Origin: Hondaea fermentalgiana | Taxonomy: Eukaryota > Sar > Bigyra > Thraustochytrida > Thraustochytriidae | DNA length: 64,000 bases | Reading direction: 5' to 3' | NCBI GenBank assembly: GCA_014084085.1 | Contig: NPFB01000060.1 | Coordinates: 31,275 to 95,274 of the forward strand | Shown: in pieces, positions 1 to 9,289 of the stretch | How the letters are laid out: each line of letters opens with the position of its first letter | Numbering within the stretch: position 1 is the stretch's first letter | Notes under the pieces: generated by a model | What the model was told of the DNA's origin: nothing | The model's input: the letters and a program-made list of their open reading frames with translations, nothing else | The model's database searches: none | Translations under genes and position numbers: made by a program

Positions 1-561
1 TGCTGAGGCAGAAGCCTTTCAAGCCCAAACGTGTGCAGGTCGTCGCGCACCTCGCGATCGGGAGCGAGCTCGGGCGGCACCGAGGCCGGGGCGCAGCAGC
101 AGCGGCAGCAGCAGGTGGTATCTTTTCTATCTTATCTTGAGCTGCGTGTCGCGCGCTCTCAACCAAGACAACCAAGACGATGAGGATCGCTGGCGACCTA
201 CAGCCCGGCAGTGCAGAGCGAACAAGAGCTCGCAGTGCGCTTCGCGCGGGCACGGTGCGGCGGGGCGCGTTCGCAGGTCGAAGAGCAGCTCGCGGCGCCC
301 AGCGGCAGCAGCTGCGGCGGCAGCAACAGCAGCAGAGCAGAGCTCCGAAGCGACGAGGCCGCGGGCAGCGACCGAAGGCGACGAGTCGACGCCCCGCGCG
401 TCGCGTGTGCTTCCGTCTGCGGGTGCGGCATGGACCCGAACGCGACGACCTCGATCAAGACTCCGACAAGTCCGCGGCACAGGGACTTCGGGTCACTGTC
501 GGTACAGCTGAGCTCATCTGGCTTCCCGGAACAAACCAAGAAAAGGTAGGGAGATGAACAC

Positions 562-625
562 AGAATGGGATGCGCGCAGAATGGGTTGCGCGCAGAATGG
601 GTTGCGCACAGAATGGGTTGCGCAA
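562..625. repeat. 16-bp tandem repeat, four units
   Basis: There are four head-to-tail copies of a 16-bp unit, consensus AGAATGGGTTGCGCGC, at 562, 578, 594 and 610. They differ by one or two bases. The array lies about 300 bp upstream of the RING/BRCT ATG and is followed by a run of 16 T at 647-662. It is either a promoter element or neutral tandem duplication. Confidence 0.9.
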
Positions 626-780
626 TTTCATTTTCATTTTCCAGTGTTTTTTTTTTTTTTTTCTATTGGACTCCGGAAAGTAGAGGCGCAACGCGCCGAG
701 GAAGAGAAAGGAAAGGGCCCGACCGCCTGCGCGACGTCGCGGGGACGCGCAGGGCAGAGACTAGACGCCTCGTAGCGCAG

Positions 781-873
781 TGTAGCGCAGAGCAGTGCAG
801 CGCAGCGCAGCGCAGCAAAGCAAAGCAAAGCAAAGCTGCTTGCCGGTCTGGAGAAGAAGAAGAAGAAGAAGAG
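781..873. repeat. Simple repeats in 5' leader: AGCGC, AAAGC, GAA
   Basis: Degenerate pentamer repeats (AGCGC, then AAAGC) run to about 836. A GAA/AGA triplet run follows at about 852-873. All lie within 130 bp of the RING/BRCT start codon. GAA runs also sit next to the first OYE start (38441-38476). Confidence 0.8.
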
Positions 874-907
874 CCGCACGACGAAACCAGCCTAACCGCG
901 AGCCGCG

Positions 908-2881
908 ATGACGGCCAACTTTCGGATGGCGGCTATGCAGCTGGAGAACTTGCGCGCCATGGAGAAGCTGCTCGAGTGCGGACTGTGCAATAAGCTCCTC
1001 GACAACCCGTACTCGACAGACTGCGAGCATCACTTTTGCAAGACATGCATCGATGACGCACTCTTTGACCAAAGCAAGTGTCCCACGTGCGGATTGCCCG
1101 TACGCCCGCGAGACCTTGCGCGCAACCCGACCTTTTGCAACATCGTAGGCAGCGTCAGCAAGCTGCGCGCTGCACTGACGCGGCTCGAGACGCGACGCGA
1201 AGAGCGAGCCCGCAAGTCCGCATCAGCATCTCATGATATTGACGCGACCCAGAGTCCCGTGAAACGCTCGCGCAATGAGGTCGAGAACCCCGCCACAGAG
1301 ACTGCCAACGAGCCCAACGATGAGAACGATCCTATGCAAATCGACCAAGATTCTAGGCCGACCCCCGCGCGGGAGACTTTGAAACCTACCGCCGCCGAGG
1401 AGGCTCTTGCGGCCGCGCAACAGCGCTTCAAGGAACGCCAAGCTCGTTTGGGAGGAACTGCTGCCCCTTTCTCAACTTCAAGCGTAGCAGCGGCAGCGGC
1501 ATCAGCTACAGCAACCACCACAACAACAGAAACACCATCGAAAGAAACAGCAAACGCAGCGACCAAATCCAAATCAGATGATCCAGCGCCTGACGACGAC
1601 GCACGTGCTTCGATGAACGAAGACAATCCTTCGGCCGCCTTGGAAGCGTCGCGTCGCAAGTTTCAGGCTCGCCAAGATCGCTTCCTCGGTCTGACTAGAG
1701 AGAAGGAAGACTCGACTAAAAATGACAAGACAAAGCTTGTGGCACCGTCGCAAGCGGAAAAGGAGCCGGCTGAGTCGCCAGCGCTGCAAGAGGATAAAGA
1801 TTCGGCTGGGTTACCAGCGTCGTTAGCTGAAAGAGAAGGGGTAGTCTTGCCGACATTGCCAGAGGAAAACCCATTGGGCACTGTTTCGTCGCCAGATGCG
1901 CAAAACGAAGCTGATGCACGAAAGTCCCCCAAAGAGAAGGAAAGAGCTGTCTCGTCAGGGGCACAGGATGGGGAGAATCATTCGTCGCAAGCGCAAGCGA
2001 CGCAAGACCCCGCGCCCGAACCCTCCAAGATGACAACCAAGCCGCATATTTTGGTCACTGGACTCGAAGGCGAGGACCTGGACCGTTGCATCGTTTGGGT
2101 GGAGCGGCTCGGTGGCGAGTACTTGCGCAAATTCGAGTACAAGTCGCATGTTACCCATGTAATTGCGAAGCCGCGTGGCCAAAACAAAGCAGGCGAGACC
2201 GAAGTGAAAAACTCTCCAAAGTTCATTTTTGGCCAAGTCGTCGGCAGCGAGCTCGTGACGCCCGCGTGGATTGAGGCCTGCAACGCCTCGGGAGATTGGG
2301 TTGATGAGGAACCGTATCGCATCAAGCCAACTTCCTCGGTGCTCACGGGAAAGCTGAGCGCTGGCGAGATTCCAGATAAGACCATGCTCGGCCAATTTGA
2401 CTACATCTTCACGGCCGACGACGTGCATCGACCTCTTCTCGCAAGGTGGCTCTCTAAATACTCGTCAGTCACGCAGCGTGACATGTGTTATCTGCACCCA
2501 AAACTCACGCAGCAAGCAGAGACACTGCACGATCTTGTCCCGCAAGCGCAGACGCGCGACCTGCTCGACGATTTCCCTGACAAATCGCGAATGACGGTGG
2601 TTATTGTGGAGCGCTGTCCGAGGCAAAACGATGCCACGCACGACCGCAAAGCCTGCTCATACTGTCTCAATGTGCACCGTCTCCGGTCTCATTTCGAGCG
2701 CTCTGTTCTACTTGAGCCCAGACAAATTCTCAACTGCATCATTCGAAATCGGCCACTGCGGCCAAACAAACCGCCGCAGTCGCAACATGCGCAGCGTCAG
2801 GCAAAGCTCCGGCAGGGCAAGATTTTCAAATGGCCAGAGCCCGAGCTGATCTCCTCTTTAAAGAGCGAAGCTCCAAAGTAG
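908..2881 (+). CDS. BARD1/BRCA1-like RING and tandem BRCT protein
   Basis: A 657-residue protein, probably a RING E3 ubiquitin-ligase subunit of the BRCA1/BARD1 class that acts in nuclear DNA-damage signalling. A complete C3HC4 RING is visible: C24, C27, C39, H41, C44, C47, C58, C61. The segment after the RING (CPTCGLPVRPRDL, then SVSKLRAAL) resembles BARD1 more than BRCA1. Residues 80-375 are low-complexity, acidic and Ser/Thr/Ala-rich. They contain two copies of a motif of the form ALxAxxxRFxxRQxR (about 165 and 246). The first BRCT is at about 378-475 (ILVTGLEGEDL, then SELVTPAWIEAC). A second, diverged BRCT follows at about 490-625. No ankyrin repeats are visible, unlike animal BARD1. The start is the first in-frame ATG. 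RING and first BRCT are secure; orthology is inference. Confidence 0.88.
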   Translation: MTANFRMAAMQLENLRAMEKLLECGLCNKLLDNPYSTDCEHHFCKTCIDDALFDQSKCPTCGLPVRPRDLARNPTFCNIVGSVSKLRAALTRLETRREERARKSASASHDIDATQSPVKRSRNEVENPATETANEPNDENDPMQIDQDSRPTPARETLKPTAAEEALAAAQQRFKERQARLGGTAAPFSTSSVAAAAASATATTTTTETPSKETANAATKSKSDDPAPDDDARASMNEDNPSAALEASRRKFQARQDRFLGLTREKEDSTKNDKTKLVAPSQAEKEPAESPALQEDKDSAGLPASLAEREGVVLPTLPEENPLGTVSSPDAQNEADARKSPKEKERAVSSGAQDGENHSSQAQATQDPAPEPSKMTTKPHILVTGLEGEDLDRCIVWVERLGGEYLRKFEYKSHVTHVIAKPRGQNKAGETEVKNSPKFIFGQVVGSELVTPAWIEACNASGDWVDEEPYRIKPTSSVLTGKLSAGEIPDKTMLGQFDYIFTADDVHRPLLARWLSKYSSVTQRDMCYLHPKLTQQAETLHDLVPQAQTRDLLDDFPDKSRMTVVIVERCPRQNDATHDRKACSYCLNVHRLRSHFERSVLLEPRQILNCIIRNRPLRPNKPPQSQHAQRQAKLRQGKIFKWPEPELISSLKSEAPK

Positions 2882-3269
2882 GACTGGGTTAAAGACAAGT
2901 TCACGTTTTCCCATCGTGTGATGTGAGACACTCGAAAGCAGGTGGTCGATCGCTCACGTGAACGAGGCTCTACCATTTTTTGCCATCGACGTTATGCTTT
3001 GACCGGGTCAAACCTGTCCCAAGTCAGAAAAGACTCGCTGACGCGCGCAATGCAAGCGATCAAGGATTTTCCAACATTTGGCAGCAGATCCTTTCTATTG
3101 TGTTCTATTTTTTCTATTTTTACGATTGATCTGGCGCACCAAATTCCTTTCTTCTTCTTCTTCTTCTTCTTCTTCTTCTTCTTTTTCTTTTGATTTTCAA
3201 GATGAAAGGGTGAAAGTATCGACAATAACATACACATACGCAGGAAGAACAACTCTTCCAGCTTGCTAA
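2882..3269. other. Convergent intergenic region with TTC repeat
   Basis: This is the 3' flank shared by two converging genes. It contains an uninterrupted (TTC)n run at about 3149-3183. No gene is supported; the short frames through it encode poly-Ser, poly-Phe or poly-Lys. Confidence 0.7.
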
Positions 3270-4433
3270 TTAACTGGCCTCCAAACGGGTCGCTGTGGTG
3301 ATTTCGAACGAAACATAGGCTCGCGCAGTGCCGAGAAAAACCTCTCCTCGAGCCTGAGATCCCTCGGAAGCCGGCAGACAAACATCAGGGACCGGCAAAA
3401 TGGTCTCGCGACACTCAAGACCTGCGGCTTTCATGGCAGGCGCAAACGCCTCAACCCCAAAGCGAGAATCTGCCGAGCCAAGCGTCACGAGCGCAACCCC
3501 AGCTCCGTTCGGACGCAAGAGACGCGTGAGTACACGCCCCACAAGCTCGCAGTCCAATGCCTGGCACACAATGTCGGAGCCAATGATAAGGTCAAACTTG
3601 TCGTCAACTTCGTCCTCAAAAGCAGCGTCCAAGTCTTCCCAGTCGAGCACCTGCGCCGAGCATCGCGGCGTCTCAAGATCATTGACGGCAATGTTGTATG
3701 CGAGATTGCTAACAATGCGAGGGTGGAAGTCTGTCAATACCACTGCGGCAGCTCCAAAATCGGAACGTCCCGCGGCGAGACCACAGAGTCCCAGTCCGGC
3801 GCCAAGCTCCAATACGCGCTTTCCCTCGAGAGATCCCTTGGCGCCCATTTCCAGTAATGCTGTAGCCAGCACCACGGCGCCGCCCCAGAGCTTGTAGCCC
3901 ACGCGAACATTGGCCTTGTCGCCGTGTGCCGCCTCACTGTGATCATCGCGAACCTCGCGGAGAATGACTTCAGTGTCGTTGGCGAGGTGCACTACGAATG
4001 GCCGCGGACGGTCGTCCAGAGCTCCGACAGGGGCTTCTCGCATCAGTTTTCCCAGCGTCGTCAGCGTCACCGATGTCCAGTCGGCAACGAGATCAACGGC
4101 ACGACAGTCATCCCACATGGCGCATCGCTCCAGCAGGCGTGTAGCCAAGGCGTGTCCGCCAAGAAAGCCAATTTCTTCGGCGCAGTCCTCGTCCGCGGAT
4201 GCGTCCACAATCTTGGTCAGCGCTTCGAGTAGCGCCTCAATGTGTTTTTGCTGTTCTTCCGGCTCATCCTTGTGTTTTTCTGCTGCGGCCGCGAGCGTCT
4301 TGACCTCGCCCACGAGGTCTTCGAGGCCTCCCTCAAGCCTTAGGTCCAGGAGTTGGTGCACCCCTGCAGACGCTTGCGGCGCAGCGAGGTTTCCATCCTG
4401 CGACCTGTACGCCTCGAGCCTCGGCACGGCCAT
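3270..4433 (-). CDS. Family-16 (METTL21/FAM86-type) protein methyltransferase
   Basis: A 387-residue class I SAM-dependent methyltransferase of the Methyltransf_16 group, whose known members mostly methylate lysines on proteins. Motif I is VLELGAGLGLCG at 207-218. It is preceded by the family's Trp-containing helix (KLWGGAVVLA, 181-190). The acidic residue of motif II is D235 (LTDFHP), and the post-motif strand is FDLIIGSDIVCQ at 280-291. Residues 25-145 form a helical extension without a recognised domain, like the N-terminal extensions of FAM86. The chosen ATG at 4433 begins MAVPRLEAYR. The frame stays open far upstream, but only as antisense to the neighbouring phosphoesterase. It is divergently paired with that gene. 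The substrate cannot be predicted. Confidence 0.85.
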   Translation of the reverse strand: MAVPRLEAYRSQDGNLAAPQASAGVHQLLDLRLEGGLEDLVGEVKTLAAAAEKHKDEPEEQQKHIEALLEALTKIVDASADEDCAEEIGFLGGHALATRLLERCAMWDDCRAVDLVADWTSVTLTTLGKLMREAPVGALDDRPRPFVVHLANDTEVILREVRDDHSEAAHGDKANVRVGYKLWGGAVVLATALLEMGAKGSLEGKRVLELGAGLGLCGLAAGRSDFGAAAVVLTDFHPRIVSNLAYNIAVNDLETPRCSAQVLDWEDLDAAFEDEVDDKFDLIIGSDIVCQALDCELVGRVLTRLLRPNGAGVALVTLGSADSRFGVEAFAPAMKAAGLECRETILPVPDVCLPASEGSQARGEVFLGTARAYVSFEITTATRLEAS

Positions 4434-4967
4434 CGCGCTGAGAGGGAAGGCCGGCTGGTCGGCTCGTCCGCGCTGCGCCCAGCAAGCCGCCGCCGCGCCC
4501 AGCAGCCAAGGTCGGTTGTTTTCTTCGAGCGTCTGTTCAACTTTGTGAATTCGGTTGGTTGGCGTAGGTCGGTCCGAGCCGCTCTCGTCCAGCCCTCCTC
4601 CCTTCCCGCCTGGCCCAGCGCAGGCGGCGTCGAAGCGCAAGCCGCTCTCAGCTCGACGCGCGGCCCCGGCCCGTGCCGGCTGCGGTCTGCCAGGCAGGCG
4701 TCTGCACTGCGAGCGGTGGCGGCAGCGGCGTTTGTTTACTGCGTCTGCCGCCGCGTCACCCGCCCGGGTCACCATCGACTCGGCCTTTCTGGCCTCGCCG
4801 GGGCAAGAACCTGACTCGCCCCGCAGCGCGCGGAGCGTGCAGCAGAGTCTGGATATACCTCGCGGCAGATCGTCTTGGCAATCTTGGGCGGGACGTGGCT
4901 TGGCTTGGCTTGGCTCGGCTCGGCTCGCTTGGCTAGGCCTGGCCTGGCCTGGCGCGCGCGGACGGCC
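4434..4967. promoter_or_regulatory. Shared divergent promoter region
   Basis: A 534-bp interval lies between two divergent start codons, for the methyltransferase and the phosphoesterase. Its right end (about 4896-4955) is a run of GGCTT/GGCTC/GGCCT pentamers just upstream of the phosphoesterase ATG. I see no TATA box. Its role as a bidirectional promoter is inferred from position only. Confidence 0.5.
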
Positions 4968-6800
4968 ATGGGCTCGCGCGGGGGCGAGGACGTCGGCGCC
5001 GAAGCCGCGGCGCAGCTGCGGGACCTGCAGCTGCGCGTCGTGGCCGGCGTCGCGGCGGCCGAGAATGCGGCGGACCTCGAACTCGCGCTGCGCGAAGGAC
5101 TCAAGCACTTGCAGGGTCTCCGGGAGCGCGAGGGCGAGCGCGAGCGCGAGAGGGCGTCGCTTCTGCGCGCAAAGGGTCACGAGGCAGAAGAGACCAAGGA
5201 AGTACACATCTTGCACTTTAATGATGTGTACAACATCGCAGCGCGAGAGCAGGAGCCCGTCGGGGGCGCGGCGCGCTTCGTAGCACGCGTGCTCGAGCTG
5301 CGCGAGAAGGAAGATGACAGCGAGGCACCGCTCGTGCTCTTTAGCGGGGACTGCCTCAATCCTTCGATGCTGAGCACCACGACGCGCGGCGCGCACATGG
5401 TGCCGATCTTGAACAACGCGTGCGTCTCGGCGGCCTGCTTCGGAAATCACGACTTTGACTTTGGCATTGATCAGCTCACGCGGCTCATGGCCAACTGCGA
5501 GTTTCCCTGGATCACAAGCAACGTGCGATACCGCCCCGATGGCGGCAACTTGCTGGCCGGCGCCGAGGAGTTTCTCGTAATCGAGCGAGCTGATGGCCTG
5601 CGCATCGGAATCATTGGCCTTGTCGAGTACGCGTGGATGGCCACACTCTCTACGATCGAGGAAGAGGACATTGAGTACGAGGATTTCGTCGAGTGCGCCA
5701 GGCGGCTTGGTCCGCGCCTGCGAAGCCAACATCGGGTCCATCTTGTCATTGCTCTCACGCACATGCGACTGCCCAATGATGAGCGACTTGCGCACGAGGC
5801 AGGTGACGTGGTAGACTTGGTCCTTGGCGGGCACGACCACGATTACGAGGTGCGCTGCGTCGAGCCACACAAAGTGTGGGTCATCAAATCTGGTACCGAC
5901 TTTCGTGAACTTACGGAGATGCGTGTCCGCGTGACTGGGCGATTCGCACTCGAGTCAGACGCAGCAAATCCAGAACGTTTTCGCGTCGAGGTCGTGATGC
6001 GAACCCGCCACGAAATTAACAACACGATTGTTCCCCACGAGCGCACGCAAGAGCTTGTGGAAATGTTCAACGAAAAGGTGGCTCAGGACATGAACCAGGT
6101 CATAGGCGAGAGCGCGGTCCCGCTCGATGGGATCTTTGCGCATATTCGCACGCGCGAAACGAATTTGTCGAATTTTGTGGCGGACATTATGCGCGTTGGT
6201 ACGCGATCTGAGGTCGCGATCTTGAACGCCGGCACACTTCGTCTTGATGCCATAGTGGAGGCTGGCACGATCACGCTGGGCGATCTACGCGGCATCTTGC
6301 CCATGGTCGACGGCCTCGTTGTTCTTGAAGTCCCAGGATCGCGTCTCCTGGAGGCTCTCGAGAATGGCGTGAGCAAAGTTCCAGCCACCGAAGGTCGCTT
6401 TCCCTGCGTTGCGGGGGTCTCTTTCACTGCAGACTATGCACTTGAGCCGATGCACCGTGTCTCGAACGTTTCAGTGGGTGGCGAGCCGCTCGAGAAAGAC
6501 CGTCTCTACCGTGTTTGCACCAAGCTGTACTTGGCTAATGGCAAGGATGGCTACAGCGCCTTTCAAGACTGCAAAGTTCTTGTCGACGATGAGTGCTGTC
6601 CGGTTCTGCCAACGCTCGTACGCAACCATTTCGCCGCGCTTGACGTGCTCAATGGCTTCAATTGTTTGTCGCGTCGATATGGTCACACTTTTATGAAAGC
6701 TGTGCACAAGCTTGAAACCTTTGCCAAGAAGAAGAAAACGGGTGCGCTTTATGTGGAACCGGTGGTAGACGGGCGCATCACCGCTGTCAACTTGACGTAG
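4968..6800 (+). CDS. 5'-nucleotidase / UshA-type metallophosphoesterase
   Basis: A 610-residue two-domain phosphoesterase expected to hydrolyse nucleotides or related phosphoesters. The N-terminal metallophosphoesterase domain carries LHFNDVYN (82-89, metal ligand D86), SGDCLNPS (D128), GNHDFDFG (N160, H161) and, further on, GGHDHDYE. The C-terminal 5_nucleotid_C domain ends with the substrate-binding segment LANGKDGYSAF. The second ligand position of the first motif is Tyr rather than His, as in the LHFNDVY subgroup. There is no signal peptide or GPI signal, so it is probably cytosolic, unlike ecto-5'-nucleotidase. The start at 4968 sits in CCATGG context. An in-frame ATG at 4875 would add 31 residues encoded by the pentamer repeat and is less likely. 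The natural substrate is not evident. Confidence 0.88.
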   Translation: MGSRGGEDVGAEAAAQLRDLQLRVVAGVAAAENAADLELALREGLKHLQGLREREGERERERASLLRAKGHEAEETKEVHILHFNDVYNIAAREQEPVGGAARFVARVLELREKEDDSEAPLVLFSGDCLNPSMLSTTTRGAHMVPILNNACVSAACFGNHDFDFGIDQLTRLMANCEFPWITSNVRYRPDGGNLLAGAEEFLVIERADGLRIGIIGLVEYAWMATLSTIEEEDIEYEDFVECARRLGPRLRSQHRVHLVIALTHMRLPNDERLAHEAGDVVDLVLGGHDHDYEVRCVEPHKVWVIKSGTDFRELTEMRVRVTGRFALESDAANPERFRVEVVMRTRHEINNTIVPHERTQELVEMFNEKVAQDMNQVIGESAVPLDGIFAHIRTRETNLSNFVADIMRVGTRSEVAILNAGTLRLDAIVEAGTITLGDLRGILPMVDGLVVLEVPGSRLLEALENGVSKVPATEGRFPCVAGVSFTADYALEPMHRVSNVSVGGEPLEKDRLYRVCTKLYLANGKDGYSAFQDCKVLVDDECCPVLPTLVRNHFAALDVLNGFNCLSRRYGHTFMKAVHKLETFAKKKKTGALYVEPVVDGRITAVNLT

Positions 6801-8107
6801 GCGCGTTCGGCCACCCAGGCCGGTCTGACGAATCGTGTTGAAACCATTTGCCAGGAAAAATTAAAAAACGTATTTCTCCGGATCCCGTCTTCTCCGCTTT
6901 GCTTCTTCTTTCAGACCCGCGAAATCCTCAAATTCCAGTTGTTGCAAAGGCGCCAAGCTGAAATGCTAACTAACAACGGGGCAGGGACAAGTAGAAGAGA
7001 AAGGTATCCTCGGCTACTGCTACCAACCTGGCGAGGCGTGCAAGTTTTTTTCGACTAACAGTAAACGACGCGCGGGTCAATTCGTTGATCACATCGGTCA
7101 AGCAGGACATCGAAACTAGATTCAAGCGTACAAGAATTTGATTTTTGGAGATTGCCTTTGTACTTGCCAAAAGTAATGCTTTCTGTACACGTCACTTCCA
7201 TGTCCTAAAAAGTATTCACCCTGACTCATCCATGATCCTCTTTTTGCAGACGAGCGTCGCTGTCCCCAACTTGATCCCCAACCAAACAAGTCTTCCCACA
7301 CGAATACCTCCTGTCCCGAATGGAGTTTCTCCGCCAGGCTCGCTGCCGGCCACCCAGACCGCTGCCGCCCCATCGACATGGCTGCTGCTTTCATCGTCCC
7401 TGGCAGGCCGTCCCCAACCGGCGACGCGATGCGACGCGACACGAGGCGTCCGGGCCCCAAAAGGAAGGACGCTTGTCAGGATTGGCGCGTTGACCTCTGC
7501 ATGCTGATGCATGCGCATCATGATGCCACTGCCTCCGTCCCTCCGCACCTGCACGCATCGCCTGGCCAATGGCATCACGATCATCATTCGCGAAACGCCT
7601 CTGCGGTTCTGCACGCAAAGCCCTGGCGTCCCGGCCGCGAGCGAGCCTGTGCTCGCGCCGGCAGTCGCATGTGGTCCGCAGTGCCTGCACCTCCAGCGGC
7701 TGCAAAGCGCAAGGGAAACGGCACAATAAAATAGGCGTAGTACAACTATCCAATGAATGATGTGGTGTGGCGTGCACAACAACGGTGATTCGTCCCCCAG
7801 TGATGGAGGCAGTTTTAGTTGTGCACGCAGCTGCAGCTGCAGTGATGTGGCTGTTGTATGCAGCGGCCAGGCGTCCCGGACGCTGCAGTCAGGTGTGGCG
7901 CGAGCTTGGTGCGAGGAAGCAGCAGCAGGTTTCGCCACGAAGCGGAAAGGCTTGGTGTGGAGACAGACGGCGGATGGCGGCCACGCAGCAGCAAAAGCAA
8001 AAGCAAAACCCGAAAGAAGGAGGCCAGGTAGCCGGCGAGCGAAAGACTTGGTTGGCAGACGGTTGATCGATTGATTGGATCGAGCGAGTGCGCGTAATCG
8101 AGAGAGG
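6801..8107. other. Intergenic region, no gene seen
   Basis: A 1.3-kb stretch between two co-oriented genes. Long frames exist on both strands (one of 304 codons on minus, 7216-8130), but none resembles a protein, and the minus one runs into the flavohemoglobin start. It probably holds the upstream gene's 3' UTR and the flavohemoglobin promoter. Confidence 0.6.
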
Positions 8108-9289
8108 ATGGCACTGTCGCGCAAAACCATCGATGTGGTGAAGGCTACCGCGCCCGTGGTGGCCGAGCACGCCGTGGAAATTACGTCGACGTTTTACCCG
8201 CTCATGTTCAAGAACAACCCGGAAGTGCTGACGTTCTTCAACAAGGGCCACCAGAAGGAAGGCCGCCAACCGCGCGCCCTGGCAGACGCAGTCGTCGCGT
8301 TCGCGTCGCACATCGAAGACCTCGGCGCGATCAAGCCGGCCGTGGACAAGATCGCAGCGAGACACGTCGCTCTCAGCGTCAAGCCGGAGCACTACGCGAT
8401 CGTGCACAAGAACCTGATGGCCGCCATTGGCCAGGTCCTTGGCGATGCCGTCACGCCTGAAATTGGCCAGGCATGGAGCGACGCTGTGCTCGCTCTCGCC
8501 GGCATTTGCATCGACGCAGAGGAGGCGCTGTACAAGCAAGCCGAAACGCGCAAGGGCGGTTGGAGGTATGAGCGCGAATTTGAGGTCAGCGCCAAGGAAA
8601 AGGTTGCCGAGGACACGGTTCGCTTTCAGTTCAAGCCTTGCGATGGCGGCTCCAAGGACGGCTTCGAGTTCACGCCTGGACAGTACCTCACGGTGCGCGT
8701 GCCGGAGGTCTCGGCACCCCGGCACTACACGCTGACGAGCAAACCTGGTGCAGAGTATCTGGAGATCACGACTCGTCTTGTCTCTGGCGGCGACATGTCC
8801 AACTTTATGCACAAGGAGACCAAGGTTGGAGACAAGGTGCTTCTCGGCGCGCCCATGGGCGTCTATGTCCCAGAGCCCTCCGGAAAGCCTGCTGTGCTCG
8901 TGTCTGCGGGTATTGGCGAGACCCCGATGCTGGCCTTCTTGCAGTCCCTGCCCCGCTCACGCATTGCTGGCGCTCTGCATGTCGACCGTAGCAAGGCTCG
9001 CCACGCCTTTGATGCCATCTTTCAAGATGCCAAGCTTCCTTTTTACAAGACCGTGTACTCATCGGAGGGAGCCCCAGACGTGAGCGCCTTGGCGAAAGAG
9101 CTCGTCGAAGCGACTGGACCTGATGCGGACTACTATGTCTGCGGACCCAACAGCTTTATGGCCGACATCGAGGGCGCTCTGCGCGAACAGAACGTTTCTT
9201 CGGTCATTTCGGAGGTTTTCGGCACTGGCAGTGTGCGCACCAACACGGAGGCACAGCAAGCGATGGAGGAGGCGGGCGGAGCTCAGTAA
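8108..9289 (+). CDS. Flavohemoglobin (nitric oxide dioxygenase)
   Basis: A 393-residue flavohemoglobin, which converts NO plus O2 to nitrate using NAD(P)H; the length is normal for the family. The globin domain (1-148) has Tyr30 (B10), Gln54 (E7) and proximal His86 (F8), the expected ligands and O2-stabilising residues. The FAD-binding ferredoxin-reductase domain has RHYTLTS at 205-211. The NAD domain begins at about 262 with VSAGIGETPM. The C-terminal EVFGTG matches the family's FAD/NAD contact segment. There is no targeting signal, so it is cytosolic. The start is the ATG at 8108 in GAGAGGATGG context; the frame extends upstream without another ATG. The single-exon, bacterial-like architecture agrees with the general view that eukaryotic copies came by horizontal transfer. 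The function is secure. Confidence 0.95.
   Translation: MALSRKTIDVVKATAPVVAEHAVEITSTFYPLMFKNNPEVLTFFNKGHQKEGRQPRALADAVVAFASHIEDLGAIKPAVDKIAARHVALSVKPEHYAIVHKNLMAAIGQVLGDAVTPEIGQAWSDAVLALAGICIDAEEALYKQAETRKGGWRYEREFEVSAKEKVAEDTVRFQFKPCDGGSKDGFEFTPGQYLTVRVPEVSAPRHYTLTSKPGAEYLEITTRLVSGGDMSNFMHKETKVGDKVLLGAPMGVYVPEPSGKPAVLVSAGIGETPMLAFLQSLPRSRIAGALHVDRSKARHAFDAIFQDAKLPFYKTVYSSEGAPDVSALAKELVEATGPDADYYVCGPNSFMADIEGALREQNVSSVISEVFGTGSVRTNTEAQQAMEEAGGAQ

Larger units (their letters stand above)
1..907. other. Left-edge intergenic region, no supported gene
   Basis: I see no supported gene between the left edge and the RING/BRCT start. Several frames are open, but they read as Arg/Ala/Ser-rich GC-driven peptides. 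The minus-strand reading from about 137 down to 1 looks somewhat protein-like (it ends ...RDDLHTFGLERLLPQ at the edge). It could be an exon of a gene lying to the left, but it has no ATG and no clear splice site. The last 350 bases hold simple repeats and are probably promoter and 5' UTR of the downstream gene. Confidence 0.4.

Noticed and set aside
4434..5870. Upstream extension of the methyltransferase frame to 866 codons on the minus strand
   Set aside because: Beyond 4433 the frame is antisense to the phosphoesterase gene, whose sense frame carries the conserved motifs. The long openness reflects GC-rich codon use.
7216..8130. Minus-strand frame of 304 codons upstream of flavohemoglobin
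   Set aside because: Low-complexity Leu/Arg/Ser composition, overlaps the flavohemoglobin start, no recognisable motif.
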